Shown here piece by piece: positions 43,271 through 56,120 of a stretch of DNA of 64,000 nucleotides. Position 1 is the first letter of the stretch. Each line of letters begins with the position of its first letter. Made by a program: the position numbers and the translations under genes. Under the pieces are notes generated by a model that was not told the origin of the DNA, made no database searches, and saw only the letters and a program-made list of their open reading frames with translations. Source of the DNA: Stenocarpella maydis (Eukaryota; Ascomycota; Sordariomycetes; Diaporthales; Diaporthaceae); assembly GCA_002270565.1 (NCBI GenBank), contig NQMI01000157.1, positions 37,112-101,111 on the forward strand. Direction: 5' to 3'.

Positions 43271-44681
43271 TTCGAAATGCCCTGCTCTCCGGACTTCCTG
43301 ATTCTGACAGGAAACAGAAGTGTCTGGAAGAATCGAATACGAGGGGTCTTGGGGAGGACGGGTCGTGGAGGCAAGACAGGCCTGGGTCTCAGGCCGTGGC
43401 AGAGCAACAGCAAGCGTTGTGTGTGTGTGTGAGCTCAGAGTTGAGCGTACGATGGTGTTGTGGACGGACGATGGGCTGGTGTGGGATGGGCTGTTGGGTG
43501 AATGGTGAACGGAACAGAGGAAGAACACGGCAGCAGTTGACTTCTAAAAGGTATTTGTCTTCTCGGTCACTTGGGTCCGCACAAGACAAGAACAGACTGG
43601 GATCGGACCAGGATGAGAAATCACGGCTCGGCACATCTGGCTTCGGGATTACTCGTACTCTAATATTGCGCCATGGTCCCTCCCTTGGGAGGAGCGGCTC
43701 ACGCCCGGCGGGAGACCAGATACAGCCAGGCAAACTTGGACTGCGTTCCAGCATGAATAATGGGACCGACAGCCGGACGGCCGAGACCAGCAGGGAGAGG
43801 GCGCTGGATCGAGTACAAGCCTGATACAGGACATGGCCCGAATGGTGCCCTCGTGGCAGTACTGTGAGGGGCGCGAGCGAGTGAAGCAGGCCGAGCGAGT
43901 GAAGCAGGTCGAGCGATGGCGCAATCTGGGCCAAGGACAGGCTGAGGCAGGCGATGATGGCAGGGCCTCGCAATGTGGGTTCATCCAGGACATCGATGGT
44001 GCAATCCGCGCTATGCCCTTTGTGACCAGGGCAGTGGCGCTGATTGGCCTGAGGGTCAAAATCTGCTACGGTACCTCGCAGTGACAAGCGGCCGGTGCTG
44101 TGCTGAAAGGGGTCCCTCTGGCAGAGGAAGGCGTGGCGGGTGGGCTGGCCGGCTCGTTTTGCGAGTGCGTGACAAGTCCGGGGCCGCGCATGGGATTACT
44201 TGAGCAGATCTGCATCTGCCGCGAAAAGTCGCCTGGCGGATCTGGGGGGCCTCGCGTGCTCTGCAAAGACATGTCGTCGCTCGGAAAGTACAGCGCACAA
44301 GCATCCCGAAGTTTTCCCTGCAGCGATCAGCGCCTAATTTACCACATACGGAATTGTACTCGTTAACTCGTTTCTTAGCGATTCATATGGGCTTAAGTTG
44401 CCCAACTACAACGGTACATATAAAGTATATATCGTCTTTGTTGGATGGGTCACGTATTGCAATACGAGTGGGGTGTTGTTCTTGTATTTCTCTCTGTCTC
44501 AAGTAGTGGGTGCAGTGGGCGTAGCCCGCCAGCTATCTCGGGTCTATATAGTGGGTGGTAGTTGCTTAGTAAGCAACTACGCCCTCTGGCTACAGTACGG
44601 TGGCTGTAGCGATAGCCCACCAATGTGCTGTTGCACACTACTATTGCCACACTGGTAGTCTTTTCTTTTAAAAATCATAGT
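43271..44681. promoter_or_regulatory. Upstream region of met16, probable 5' UTR and promoter
   Basis: The GC-normal part extends to about 44,370 and should hold the promoter. A GTGTGTGTGTG patch lies at 43,417-43,430 and a near-duplicate AGCGAGTGAAGCAGG at about 43,873-43,904. No second gene is supported; the overlapping open frames on both strands lack family resemblance. Beyond 44,370 the sequence grades into mutated repeat DNA. Confidence 0.45.
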
Positions 44682-44725
44682 AAAAAAAAATCCTAGGCAT
44701 GGGGTTGAACCCACGCTCTCGCTAT
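44682..44725 (-). other. tRNA-3'-half-like relic with B-box-like motif and T-run
   Basis: On the minus strand GAGAGCGTGGGTTCAACCCC is followed by ATGCCTAGGA and then T9. This resembles a tRNA T-arm (GTGGG/CCCAT stem, TTCAAC loop one base short), a 3' acceptor strand, and a pol III terminator. No matching 5' acceptor strand or A box is visible upstream, so this is at best a tRNA pseudogene or a SINE tail. Confidence 0.3.
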
Positions 44726-45995
44726 TGTAATAAGAACAAAAGAATTGCTATATTCATCATTAGAATCCCTGTGTTGCTATTGCTTTTGGTTATAGCAGCC
44801 TCTTTACTAAGTTCGTTAAATATACCGTTATGCTAAGTGCCCATTAAATACAGGCACCTGGAGAGGCCTAGCGTGTTATAGCGGTCCCTACTTCCTCTGG
44901 AAGCTAGGAGCCCGTGATTGTACGGTCTAGCACAATATAGTGCTTTCCTTATATAAAATGTTTGCTTCCATTAATATATATTGCCTATTTATTATCTTTA
45001 GTACTTAAGGGTTTCAAAAGAAATGTGTGATAAGGACTCATGCTTCCTTTGCCTATAGGCTATAGGTTGAATAAGGATTTGCCTAGAGCTAGAATAATAA
45101 TTACCCAGACTCCCTAGAACTGGAATAACAACTATCCGGCCTTCTAGACCCCTTCTCTCTCTTTACTAAGTATTAACAATTAACTAAATTAAGTATAGTC
45201 CAGATCAGCTGCTAATCCAATGGCAGATATTAATAATAAGTTTTAATAATAACTTGATCTATAAAAGCCCTCTTTGCCCGAGGCCATTTAGGGGAAGAAT
45301 ACTTAGTAAAGCCCTCTCCATTAGAGGCTAATAGCAAGAGTTGGTAGGTATAAATGAGGTAGTAGTTAGGTTAGGTAGGGATTGTAGTAGATGGTAATAA
45401 ATAGCATATTGGAGCTAACTTGTTAATAAAATGCATAGCAAAGCATATAATATTTAATGCCGCTCTTGGTAAGTATGTAAAACATATGTTAAGTAGGAGT
45501 TAAGACTGCGAAATCTTGACTGGGGACGCCTGATATGCATAGCTAGCAACTTAAGTGCCCGTGGGATAGTGGTAACCCTTGTTACCTAAACCCTTAGTGT
45601 GTAGGCACTACTGTAAAAATCTTGGCTATAAGGTCTCGCCCTTAGGATGGATTTGAACTATATACTGGCTAACTGTATAGCTCCTTAGGGTAAGATGCAG
45701 GTAACTAGTTGATGGGGATTTGAATTTTTGCTGGTTGTTAGTATTATGTAATCCCTTTTTATATCTTAAGGTACTTATTAACTTTTATCTGGGGCTTAGG
45801 GTGCTGGGAAGTGGTGATTCTTCCTTTATATAGGACAGCATTAGTATTGCGTTAGTATATTACTAACTAAGTTACATTAGTTAGTTAATTACCATTAAGT
45901 ATGCTCCTGCTGGGTAAGTTAGTATATAGCTATTCTTATAATAATTATTATAATCCCTTATATAGTGTTTAGGTAGAGGAAGGGGTTATTGCTAA
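44726..45995. other. Mutated repeat sequence between the GC island and the copia copy
   Basis: Moderately AT-rich with no readable frame. It may include the 3' LTR and 3' UTR of the minus-strand copia element, but I could not match it to the 5' LTR at 51,718-52,151. Confidence 0.4.
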
Positions 45996-48370
45996 CTAGC
46001 TATAGTCTATATATCCTTCTACCTTAATAATGAGGGTATTATTATTAATAAGGCATTCTAGCGCCTTATTTAGTATACTCTTTGTGAAGGCATCTGCTGG
46101 GTTATAGTCCCTAGTAATCTACTGGATCTTATAGATCTCACGCTTCTCATATGACTGCCTTAATGCCATTATATTAATCATTAGGCGTTTCTCTTTTATT
46201 ATCCCTAGCTTAACCAAACACTTATATAATTAGTATAAGTCTATATAAATAATAAGAGGGATCTCTAGTAGACTTAGGCATTTAGTAATCTGGCGCAAAG
46301 TGGCTGATATTATAATCCCTATATTAAAGCTATTAACTATACTATAAATCTTAGAAGTAAGTATGCTATATATAACTCTCTTATACTTTATTAATAACTA
46401 ATGAAGGATATTTCTAGTGATCTTCTATATAGATGGTTACTTGATTTGCTTTTTATTTACTAGGGTAATTATATAGCTAATTTAGGAACTGAGGTCCTTA
46501 TTATTAGCAAAAGACCCGTTTATAAAGATCATCAACTTGGCTGCTGCGAGGTCTAGAGGAATATAGTTAAGGCCACGGTTAAGGTAGTCTGCTTACCACT
46601 TTAGCTGCTTATTCAACTTAGCATAGTCCTCTTCTTTGGGGTCTTGAATTTATACTGCAATAGAGAGGTTAAATGCTACTTCCAGATAGTAAATAGAAGC
46701 TAGATATACTCCTTATACATATTATTCTATATATTATTGAATGCAATCTATAGCTATACAGTTAACTAGCTATATCTTTGCCCCTTAGCCCTTCTATTCA
46801 AGATATATAATGCCGTTATATAATATTGTAATCTTTATGCCATTAAAGTCTAGTAATCTCTTAGGAGTTAATCTGTCCTTTAGCTTATAATGGATCTCCT
46901 CCTTCTTAATCTTTTACTCCTTAAGTTTTAAGAAAGCCGGAGTATAGAGGGTAAGGGTATCATTAGTCTGCATAGCAGTAATACTAAAGATATCCTCGCT
47001 ACCCTTACTACTATAGTTAGTTATCAGGAGGCATGGGTCATATGCAGACACAATCATCCCCAGCTTCTTAATATAGTGTTTATGGTATATGGCCTACTAG
47101 TGTATGCTGGCTTTAGTAACGCTATATAGAGGCTTGATTACCCTCATAATCATGCTAACTGGGTATTTAACCCTTATTTTAGGAGGAAGGTAGCATAAGA
47201 TGGGCCTCTTGAGTGTGGATTTTATCTATAAATAAGCCTGGGTAATGTTATAAAGTTTAAGATATAGTCCCTTAGTCATTAAAGAAGACATAAGGGCAAG
47301 AAGGAGTTGATAACTTATATATTGTTATATCTATAGGCTTATAGTAGGGGCATCTATAATGTGTAGATCCTAAGCTACGCGATCAATTATGGCGGGACTC
47401 TTTAATCGCTTTTTAGTTTTGCCGCTCTATTCCTATAATTGAGGACTAAAGATTCTATGTATCTTTTATATTGGTCGCTCTTATTAAACTACTCTTACAA
47501 CTAGATATTACTCCTTAGCCAATAGGCTTAAATAGCTTCCGCTATTATTTCTAACTCTTAAAGGGGTCACGGGTGTTAATATGCTATTCTAGCGAAAGGC
47601 TCTAAAGGCAAGTTCATCGGGAATTCTGTTTAATTTATGGGCCCGGGATATTAGGAAAGCGAATACATAGCAATAAATCTTATCTTCGCACTTATTATCA
47701 TTATTATATAGCAAGCCAGGGTTATTATTATCGTTATCCTAATGTAATCAACCGGCCTTCTGCTTGCTCTAATTCCCTATAGTCATCCTTATTATGTAAG
47801 GGACTACCTGGGTCTAGGATAGCCAGTATAGGGGTCTAGCTCAAGATACTACGCCCTCAGGAGATATTATTTAGGGTTTAGGCAGATCAATAGGTCCTTC
47901 TTCTATCCCAGTAGTATAGCTATAAAGGAATTTAACCAATAAAACAACTGGTTCATTTTAGTAGTTTCAATTATTATATTCATTGTATTATAGAAGCATT
48001 TTAGTATTAAAGGCCTTACCTGACCGACAGTCTTTTCTTGCCATACGCATACTTCGCTCTAGAGTAAAAGGCTTAAAATTCCTAATATATTCTAGGCCGT
48101 CCTTACTACGTAATTCACGCTTATGTAATTTACATACTGGCATTAATTCTCTAATCTCCTTATATTTGTCTTCTATATCTGCCTGCCTAAGCTTCTTCCG
48201 TTGGATGTAGATAGCATTAGGTGGTCAAAGTCTTCTCATTACACATAGGTTATCTCTAACATACTACCGGAAAGTTTATGCATAAGCCATCCGGGCGCAA
48301 CCATATTAATTAACTGCTACATAAGTCTATCAGTAGTTCATAAGGGACGCTTTCCTTTAGTAAATATTCT

Positions 48371-48976
48371 TGATGAATGTTGGCTATATGAAAGCATCAG
48401 TTCAGCGTGTTTTTGTTTCGGCAGGGTCGCATTGTGGTGCTCTGAGGCGAGTTCGGACAATTGACAGTGGTTTGGACAACTTTGTATTGATTTAAGTTGG
48501 GCTTCTGTATGCCCTCCTTATATACCCTTTGATGTTGTCTTACCCCTGGGCATGCTGCGTTAGGCTCTGGTGCAAATTTCGGAAAATTCGCCCTTCCCAC
48601 ACACCATCTTTAGTTCAAAGCAACCAGCTCCAATGCAAATAGGGCCCAGCCAACAACCTCTAATTAAGACATATAAACTGTCAGAAACAAGCTAATCGGC
48701 AATTGGGCATCTCTAGGTCATATACTTTTTTGGGTAAGAAATAAGGGTAATGGAGAGGTCTTGAATAATGGTGCAATTGCAGCGAAAATAATCGACTTAT
48801 GGCTATCAAACTCATCTTGCGTCGAGCACGCACTGGGCGTACTTAGCGAAAATCGCCCTGACTTCGCAAGTCTAGGGTAACTCCTTGCTAGAAGGTCTAG
48901 GGTAACTCCTTAAAACAAAGTCTAGGGTAACTCCTTGGCACGAGTACTCAACGCCTGCTGAGCGTTTCGTTTAACA
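48371..48976 (-). repeat. LTR-like dispersed repeat, copy 5 (606 bp, inverted)
   Basis: It starts TGATGAATG and ends TTTAACA. It is slightly more diverged than copies 1 and 2 but not RIP-like, with several single-base indels. It sits within the pol region of copia copy 1. The flanks lack a target duplication (TTCT before, AATA after). Confidence 0.72.
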
Positions 48977-49315
48977 AATATATGTTAAATTAACTGCAGG
49001 CATATAAGATTATTAACAAGCCCTATAATGATAAGAGCAATGATATTGCTTTACACTTTACTAATTTACCCCCCTAATAGTCTTTTCTAAGTATCTTATT
49101 TATATATAATCCCTATAATACATACTATATTCTTAAACTTACTGGAAGTAAAGTTAGTCCCTATATCAGATATAAGGCAGTTTAGGGGACCCATATATAT
49201 ATTCAATTCTAACTACGTCATATGGCTTTTGCTTTATATACTTGTGGAAAGAAATAGTAATAATATCCTGATTTTAGAAGAAGTCTAGCTAAGTTATATA
49301 TATGTTATTAGTATA

Positions 49316-49920
49316 TGTTATACGGAACCGCTCAGCAGGGTGTTGGTACTCCGTGCAAGGAGTAACCCTAGACTTCGTTGTAAGGAGTTACGCTAGACTT
49401 TGCTTAGGCAGGAGTTACCCTAGACTTCCTGCGAGTCAGGCGATTTTCGCTTAGTACGCCCAGTGCGTGCGTGACGGCAAGATGAGTTTGTGGCCGTAAG
49501 TTGATTATTTTGGTTTGCATTTGCACCTTAATTTTAGACCTCTGCATTACCCTATTTCTTACCCAAAAAAGTATATATAATCTAGTGCATTAGATAGCCT
49601 GGTTTCGAAGTTTTGTATGTACCTAATTTGGTCATTGCTAGGGCTATGGTCTGGCTGGTCTTAGAACTAAAGATGGTGTGCTGGAAGGGCGAATTTTGCG
49701 GCATTTGCAAATTTGCAACAGAGACGAGACTGCAGCGTGCCCAGGGGCGAGACGACGTCGGAGGGAATACAAGGAGGGCTTACAGAAGCCCAAACTTAAT
49801 TCAATACAAAGTGGTCCAGACCACTGTCAATTGTCGGAATTCGCCTCAGAGCACAACACTGCGACCCTGCCGAAAAAACACACGCTGAACTGAATGATAT
49901 TTTATAGCACATATTCATCA
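49316..49920 (+). repeat. LTR-like dispersed repeat, copy 6 (605 bp)
   Basis: It starts TGTTATACGGAACCGC and ends ATTCATCA, with three AAGGAGTTACCCTAGACTT-type units. It faces copy 5 head-to-head across 339 bp of copia integrase sequence. On its right side the copia frame resumes about 1.25 kb out of register compared with copy 2. Confidence 0.72.
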
Positions 49921-51717
49921 GAATTATCAAGGTTATTATTGTTACTTTAACTTCTATCCTTTATTTATAATTCACCTATTCTACTCCCTATTGTTATTGC
50001 CTTGCCCTATAGTATATAACTGGGAGGGGCATTAAGGCCCTAATAATGTAGCACAATAACGGAGCATATCACACACTTTATTAGTAGTAGCTAGGGCTAT
50101 TAGCTTAATAAAGTAGAACTTAGGTATACTATATATAATATAGATAAGGTTATCATATAGTAGTTTATCTCCTAGTGCTTCTTTATAGCCAAGTATTCAG
50201 AAGTATTACTTTATATTTTTAATCAAGATTTCCACTATTTCTAATAAGGTTTTACCCTTATTCTTCTACTATATTAATATAAAAGTAGTAGTATTCCATA
50301 TTATTAAATATACTCATTATCTACCATCTATATTAAATTATTACTTAAGTTTAGCATATACTATAGCAAAGGTATCCTTATTTATAATTAACTATATATA
50401 AAAATCCTTAGCTTTACCCTTTAATATTATAAGTAATACTACCCAGAAGTAAGTTAGGTATAGGTGGTTATTTTTATAAATATTATAAAAGAGATGGATT
50501 TTATTATTAAGTATTTCATCTATTGCTCTAGTGAATTTCTCATTATCTAAGTAATGCTTGGCTATATTAGCAGACATGCCCTTCTCTAGTAGTATAACAT
50601 ATAGCTATTACAGAAGGATCATAGCGTGCTTCTCATAGGCAGCTCAGAATTCCTCCCACTTGAGTATTAATCCATAGCCATCAGAAGTCTCATAGTTATA
50701 CATGCCCTATAGCTAATGGGATAAGGACTGAGATCTGGGTATAGCTGGGGCAATAGGTTATAATATAGGTCTATAGATACTTAGGCCTATCCCTCTATTA
50801 CTACTTGGTGATAATTAGTGTTCCTTAAATAATAAACTATTATTAAAGAGGACATAATTATAATATCTCTTCAACCATATTATCTATTAGTACTAATATT
50901 ATGCAAATACTAGGGCTTTTAATAGGGAATCTATCTCTAATAGTTCTATAAAGGCCTTTATATTATTATTAACCTATAGATATATTCCCTTACTTTATAA
51001 TATCTTCTTAAGGGCAGTAAGGATATTATAATAGATTACTTTAAATGTTTGCTCTTTCCAATCCCTAAAGTTATTCTTAAAGTTAATATAGACTTCCTAG
51101 CTGGTATGCCTTATATATGCTTAGTAGCATACTTGCATATAGGTATTAAGATGAATTGCATATAGTCTTGGGTTACTTAGAGCATCTGGATCTGGGTCTA
51201 CCCCCTATAGACTAGGGTTAAGGCTCATCTTAGTAGTGGCCTCCCTAAGTAATATATCCTTAATTATATCTAACAAGTTAATAGGGTTAAGACTAGTAGT
51301 GACTATTGGTACGGCTGTTAATACTAATAGCATAAGGGTGTTATCTTTTTTATAGGAGTTTGCTATTATAATATGCAGATTATATAGTTAGTATATGATA
51401 TTATAGCAAAGAATAGAGGTATACTGGGGCAAAGTAGGGGTAAAAAAGATAGTAATAAGGGGTAGTAAGTATATAGGGGTAAGCTATTAGCAGGAGTAGT
51501 AAAGATATGCTGGCTGGTAAGGTTAACCTCAGCTAGTATAGCTGATTGCTAAGGGGATTGCCGGGGTAGTTACTAACAGGTGCTAAAGTAGTGATATCTC
51601 TAGCGTTATCTTTAAGAGTAGTTATAGGTTAGCAACATTATGCAGCCTTATGCATTCTGCAATTGCTTTCTAATAATATTTAGGGCGTAATATTATAAGC
51701 TAATATACATTAGCAAC

Positions 51718-52151
51718 TGACTACCGCAGAAGATAACCCCATAGGATGGGAAATGGCTCCCGAAAAGGTCGTCCCGCCTAATCCAATCAGTAATGCTACC
51801 TTATTAGGGTTAGAGTCTAGCTTATAATGCTTAATTGCAAGCCATATAAGCCTGCTTGAAGGATAAAGTATTAAGCCTTGTGTAATAGCTTAATGGCTCG
51901 GTATGCAAGCCTGCAAGCTACTAAAGAGTTAGAATATATATATAAATATAATTATTACTATAGTAGATAGTTTTTATAAAACAGACTCTTTAGTTATTAA
52001 TCTAAGTATTTAATTGCAATATTAGATAACCTTATAGCTAGTAATTATTATTAGTTAATAATATTACTTAATAACTGCCTAATAATATATTCTAAATATA
52101 AACTTTTAATCTTTTAGATTTAATATACTTAGAAACCCTTTAATTATTACA
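51718..52151 (-). repeat. LTR of the copia-like family (434 bp), inverted copy, probably the 5' LTR of copia copy 1
   Basis: Read on the minus strand it begins TGTAATAATTAAAGGG and ends GTAGTCA, aligning to the forward copy at 25,452-25,895. It lies about 0.33 kb upstream of the minus-strand copia gag, the right place for its 5' LTR. It is more RIP-mutated than the other copy. Confidence 0.7.
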
Positions 52152-52204
52152 TTTTAATGATTTTTATTTATATATTATTATGCAGACTTTAAGTAATATT
52201 ATAC

Positions 52205-52964
52205 ATGGAACCCTTTATAATATTGGACTTTAGAATAATTACCCCTACTTATAACCTTCTTTATAAGCTGAATGAACTCGCTAATAACAAGGCTATAGAC
52301 CCCTGTATCCAGGAACTAGTTAATAAGGTTAGGCAGTTGCGCCTCCTTATAGAAAGTTAAGCTTAATATAATGCAGAAGTTAAATAGCTTTAATAGAAGA
52401 TCACTACTCTTTAAGCTAAAGCTAACATTATTAATACCTTAATCTAAATAAAGGAATATATTAAGCTTAATACTCTAGCCCCTTATAATGGAACTACTGG
52501 ATAACTTCAGGCATACTTAATGCAGGTTAGGGCCTACTAGTGCTTCTATAGGCTAGATATACAGCTTAGTAGAAAAAGGGTTATATATGCATTCTCTTTC
52601 CTTAAAGGATAAGCCTTAGCTTGGTTTAAACTTTATCTAACCAACTTTATTAATATGGAATCATTTAAAGCCTGTAAGCTTGAAATGCAATAGATTTTTA
52701 GTAGCTATAAAGGCTATAAGGATGCCCTTAGGTCCCTATTTCAGGACCTAAATAAAGAATAGCAGGCAGAAAGGGACCTAGTGAATTATAAATAGTGCGG
52801 TTTAATAATTAACTATATGGTAGAATTCCGGTAAATCTATACTAAAATTAACTATACTAATAATGTAAAGAAATTCATATTCTACTATAGATTAAAGGAT
52901 AAAGTAAAAAATAAACTTAGTAAAGTTATAGATTAACCTAATAATTTTCTATACTATATAGAAA
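52205..52964 (+). pseudogene. LTR-retrotransposon gag pseudogene, truncated by an assembly gap
   Basis: One forward frame from ATG 52205 runs about 253 codons to the N gap, interrupted only by TAG/TAA at Gln positions. It has an N-terminal coiled coil and the gag core signature YNGTTG..LQAYL, FSFLKG.ALAWFKLYL, then LFQDLNKE and FYYRLKDKVK. This is the retrotransposon gag fold typical of Ty3/gypsy. Its orientation is opposite to the copia element whose LTR abuts it, so it belongs to a different element. Confidence 0.75.
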
Positions 52965-53054
52965 NNNNNNNNNNNNNNNNNNNNNNNNNNNNNNNNNNNN
53001 NNNNNNNNNNNNNNNNNNNNNNNNNNNNNNNNNNNNNNNNNNNNNNNNNNNNNN
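52965..53054. other. Assembly gap (90 N)
   Basis: The run of N separates the gag pseudogene from the first copy of a direct repeat. The repeat's true left end is therefore unknown. Confidence 0.99.
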
Positions 53055-53408
53055 GAGGAAAACCAGCCTTAGCATCCCCCCCCCTCCAAGACTATAAGAA
53101 GGGGCCTTCCTGCATTGCTTTTAAGAAATTTCTAGTCCTAGAGAATCAATCTTTTTATACCCTATGAATTTATATCTATCAGATATATACATATATACTA
53201 TAAAACTATTTCTTATGCCCTCTTTTTCTGCCTCTCCTTTTTAGCACCCTCTATTCCCCTCATAACTCTCCTATCACATCAGGGGCTCCTCTTCTTATCT
53301 TCCACGCTCCTCTTGGGGTGGTTACTTAATCAGGGCTCTAGCAGAATATATGCCTTTTTGTATATAAGGAGGTTTTATCCTCTCGCTCTCCCTCTGGGCC
53401 CGTTTTCA
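53055..53408 (+). repeat. Direct repeat (LTR-like), left copy
   Basis: From the gap edge (GAGGAAAACCAGCC) to CCCGTTTTCA, it matches 60,488-60,849 nearly base for base, with mainly C/T and G/A differences. It has a CTATAAAACTA TATA-like motif near 53,198 and ends in CA. The pair bounds a 7.8 kb unit. Confidence 0.8.
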
Positions 53409-55399
53409 CTAGTATCTGCCCCATAAATCAAACATAGGTTTCTTTAGCTAATAAGGTTTCTTTAGCCATTATGAAGTTCCCCAGCTTTTAGGCCTAAATT
53501 CCCTATTTTATTTATAAGGTTATCAGCTACTTCAAGGGAGTAAATCTCCATACTTCTAATACCATTTAATTCTAATCAGAGCTATAGTGCTCTCTCACTC
53601 CTAACAGAGGATTTTGCTATCATGCAAAGGCTAGATTTACCCTCCCAAGTCGCCCACAGTTAACCCAGTGGCGATAGGAGCAGGTATGTGCAAGGCTAGT
53701 CTGATCTCTATACCAAGCTAACTCCATCACCTCAGCTATATCTTGGACCCCCTCCCAGCATACCTAATTCAGTAGTAAAGTATGAAACCTCTAGCCTAGC
53801 CACATATTCCTAGAAAAGCTACTAAGGGATTTATATCCTTAAGCTTTAGAAATTCATTCCAATCGGATTTAATAGCATCTAATTAGGGCTTATTTCCTTA
53901 GAAGGGATATAAAGGACTAATATTAAGAAGGTTTGGTGAATCCCAACCGCCTATATTACCTAAAACTCTCTTGCCCTTAGATATAGCACCCAAAGGTTTA
54001 GTATGCTAATTCCCTAATATAGGTAAACTAAGTATAATAAAGCCCTAGTTTAACTAATTAGGCCCCTCTTTAGTTTTCCCTTTTAAGTTATTATTATAAT
54101 ATCTAGTTACCCTATTAAATATTATATTTAAGATATTATCTGATATTATATAATGTTAGGTTAGGCAATAGTAATACTAGATATCACATGCTTCTGTAGG
54201 GAGTTAAAGAGGTTCCTGCCCTACTGACTGCTATCCTTCTGATCGGTAAGCTCGGAGCTTCCGCTAGTATTAGCACCCCCCTGCGGTTAGGATAGCTAGC
54301 ATTAGCAGCATAAGGGTATTCCGGGTATCTATATTGTCCTCTCCTGTAAGACTAGCGGTTAAGTAGCTCCTGCCTTTACTTATAGCAAGACTTTATAATA
54401 CTTAATATAACCCTCTATACTAATACCTTTCACTCTAATTATACCTAGTTATTCCTATATATATCTTAGTAAACTTTAGATGGTACTTATGCTCTTATTT
54501 CTTTTAAATACGCCTAGTATAAAGAAATATTTGATACCTTTAAATAGCACTTATATCTTGCCTCTCCTAAAGAACCTTTAGTATTAAGAAACATTCAACT
54601 TTACTATTACCGCAAGGGAGTGATCAGAACCTAACCTATCCTATATATATCTCTATAAACCCCAAATAGTACTTATATCTTTACTTCTCCTAGATATACT
54701 TGTTATAGAGAAACATTTAATAATCTTGGATAGCACTTATATCTTGCCTTTTTAGCTATAGCGCTAGTATAGAAAAACATTTACCTTTATTATTATAGTA
54801 AGGGATAGATTAGAACCTATATTTTCTATTTTTTTAATAGGGGATATTCATTTTACTCCCCCATCTATTAGAGGTTCGCCCTCTAGGGGAAGGGAGCAGG
54901 ATATAGATAAGGCAAGGGGGCTCTTATTAAAGAAAGGTCCACCTTAAGGATGCCGGTTTCCTTAGGAACCTGCCCCCACCCTATCTAGGACCTCAGATTA
55001 GGAGCATTATGCTCTTATACCACCTATTTAGGCAACTTCTCAGCCTATTATTCCTTTAATGCCCTTTAGAAATGCTACCCTTTGGACCTTACTATTCCTT
55101 AGCTCTTAAGAGGATATTTATAAAGGTAGGTCTGATTAGCTTAATCCTATAGCTATAGCTTTCTATAGGGATATAGAATATTATAGCATTAAGAAGTTTG
55201 CTAAAGGCTATCTGGAATTTTTACTTTAAAAAGGAAGGACAAGCTTACCTTGTATTTAGAGATATTAGTCTTTAATTGCTAATTGCCCTGAACTTAAGGG
55301 TAATATATTTTTTAGGGAATTAAAGAATGATTTCTAATAAAGAAGAGGTAGTGCTAGAAATGTAGTAAGGGACTTCTACTATAGCTGGGGAGGGGAAAA
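53409..55399. other. Internal region of the direct-repeat unit, mostly unreadable
   Basis: Degraded sequence after the left repeat, perhaps leader and gag. At about 54,486-54,810 four degenerate ~60-120 bp units share the core TAGCACTTATATCTTGCCT and a following AAACATTTA. No firm coding assignment is possible. Confidence 0.45.
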
Positions 55400-56120
55400 G
55401 TAAAATAAAGGGTAATCTAATTAGTCTGAGCAAGACCAAAAAGTTAACTAAAGCTAAGCCTAAATAAGGACCCCTGATCCCCTAGACCCCTAAAGCTAAG
55501 GCTATGAATGCCATCCTTACCACCTTGATTAAAATGCTAATTTCAGATATTCTTGCGCTTAGTAAGACTAATGCTATTCTAATTAGAGAGCTCCTTACTT
55601 ATAGGGACAATACCTCTCTTAATAAGTAGCCTTTTAAGCCAGTCCCAGATAGGGATATACCTTAAGCTATAGGTTTGAGACTCAGTATAGTCTCTGCTTT
55701 ATCTAAAATTAGATATAAGTAATGCTTAAGCTTTAATTAGATGCATATTATTAGGTATGAGGTAAATTCGATATTATCTTAAACTGCTGATGTAATGAAC
55801 TATAGTTGCTGCGGATCTGCCTACCTAAATGTTAGAATTGCTTTAGAGAGCTATAAGATCCTCCCAGCCCTGCTAGATATAGGTGCTAAGATGAATCTTC
55901 TTCCTTTATTTTATTACTGCCGGAATAAATTATCTTATGCTTTACTTTAAGATATAAACTCTATAGTTATAATGGACTGTTACTTATACTAATTGGAGTA
56001 ATTAAGGAGTGGGTATGCATTAGCTATAACAGGATAAGGGCTATTTTCTTCATTATAGATAATAAAACGTATAACACCACTTATAATATCCTTTTAGGGA
56101 TGCCTTTCTTTTAAATATAA
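55400..56120 (+). pseudogene. Gag-C/retroviral-type aspartyl protease remnant
   Basis: One forward frame with TAG/TAA at Gln positions. Near 55,880 it reads LPALLDIGAKMNLLP, matching the D-T/S-G-A active site of retrotransposon aspartyl proteases with Thr changed to Ile (ACA to ATA). The downstream YNILLGMPFF corresponds to the second conserved protease strand. The upstream part is lysine-rich and gag-like. No RT domain could be located downstream. Confidence 0.6.

Larger units (their letters stand above)
45996..51390 (-). mobile_element. Ty1/copia retrotransposon remnant, copy 1 (RIP-degraded, interrupted twice)
   Basis: The minus strand ends with a copia RNase H region (45,996-46,550): SFANNKDLSS, RLMINIMALRQSYEKREIYK and YNPADAFTKSILNKALECL, then a stop at 45,996-45,998. 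RT lies upstream (46.6-47.6 kb). At 48,000-48,230 a linker region is well preserved. Integrase pieces lie at 48,977-49,315, and gag at about 49,950-51,390. Two LTR-like repeats in opposite orientation interrupt it, and relative to copia copy 2 about 1.25 kb (gag zinc knuckle to pre-integrase) is missing at the second. Stops are nearly all TAG/TAA. Confidence 0.78.

Noticed and set aside
43389..44087. 232-codon minus-strand frame upstream of met16
   Set aside because: Low-complexity and Leu/Ser-rich, without family resemblance, and it overlaps an open plus-strand frame. More likely 5' UTR and promoter.
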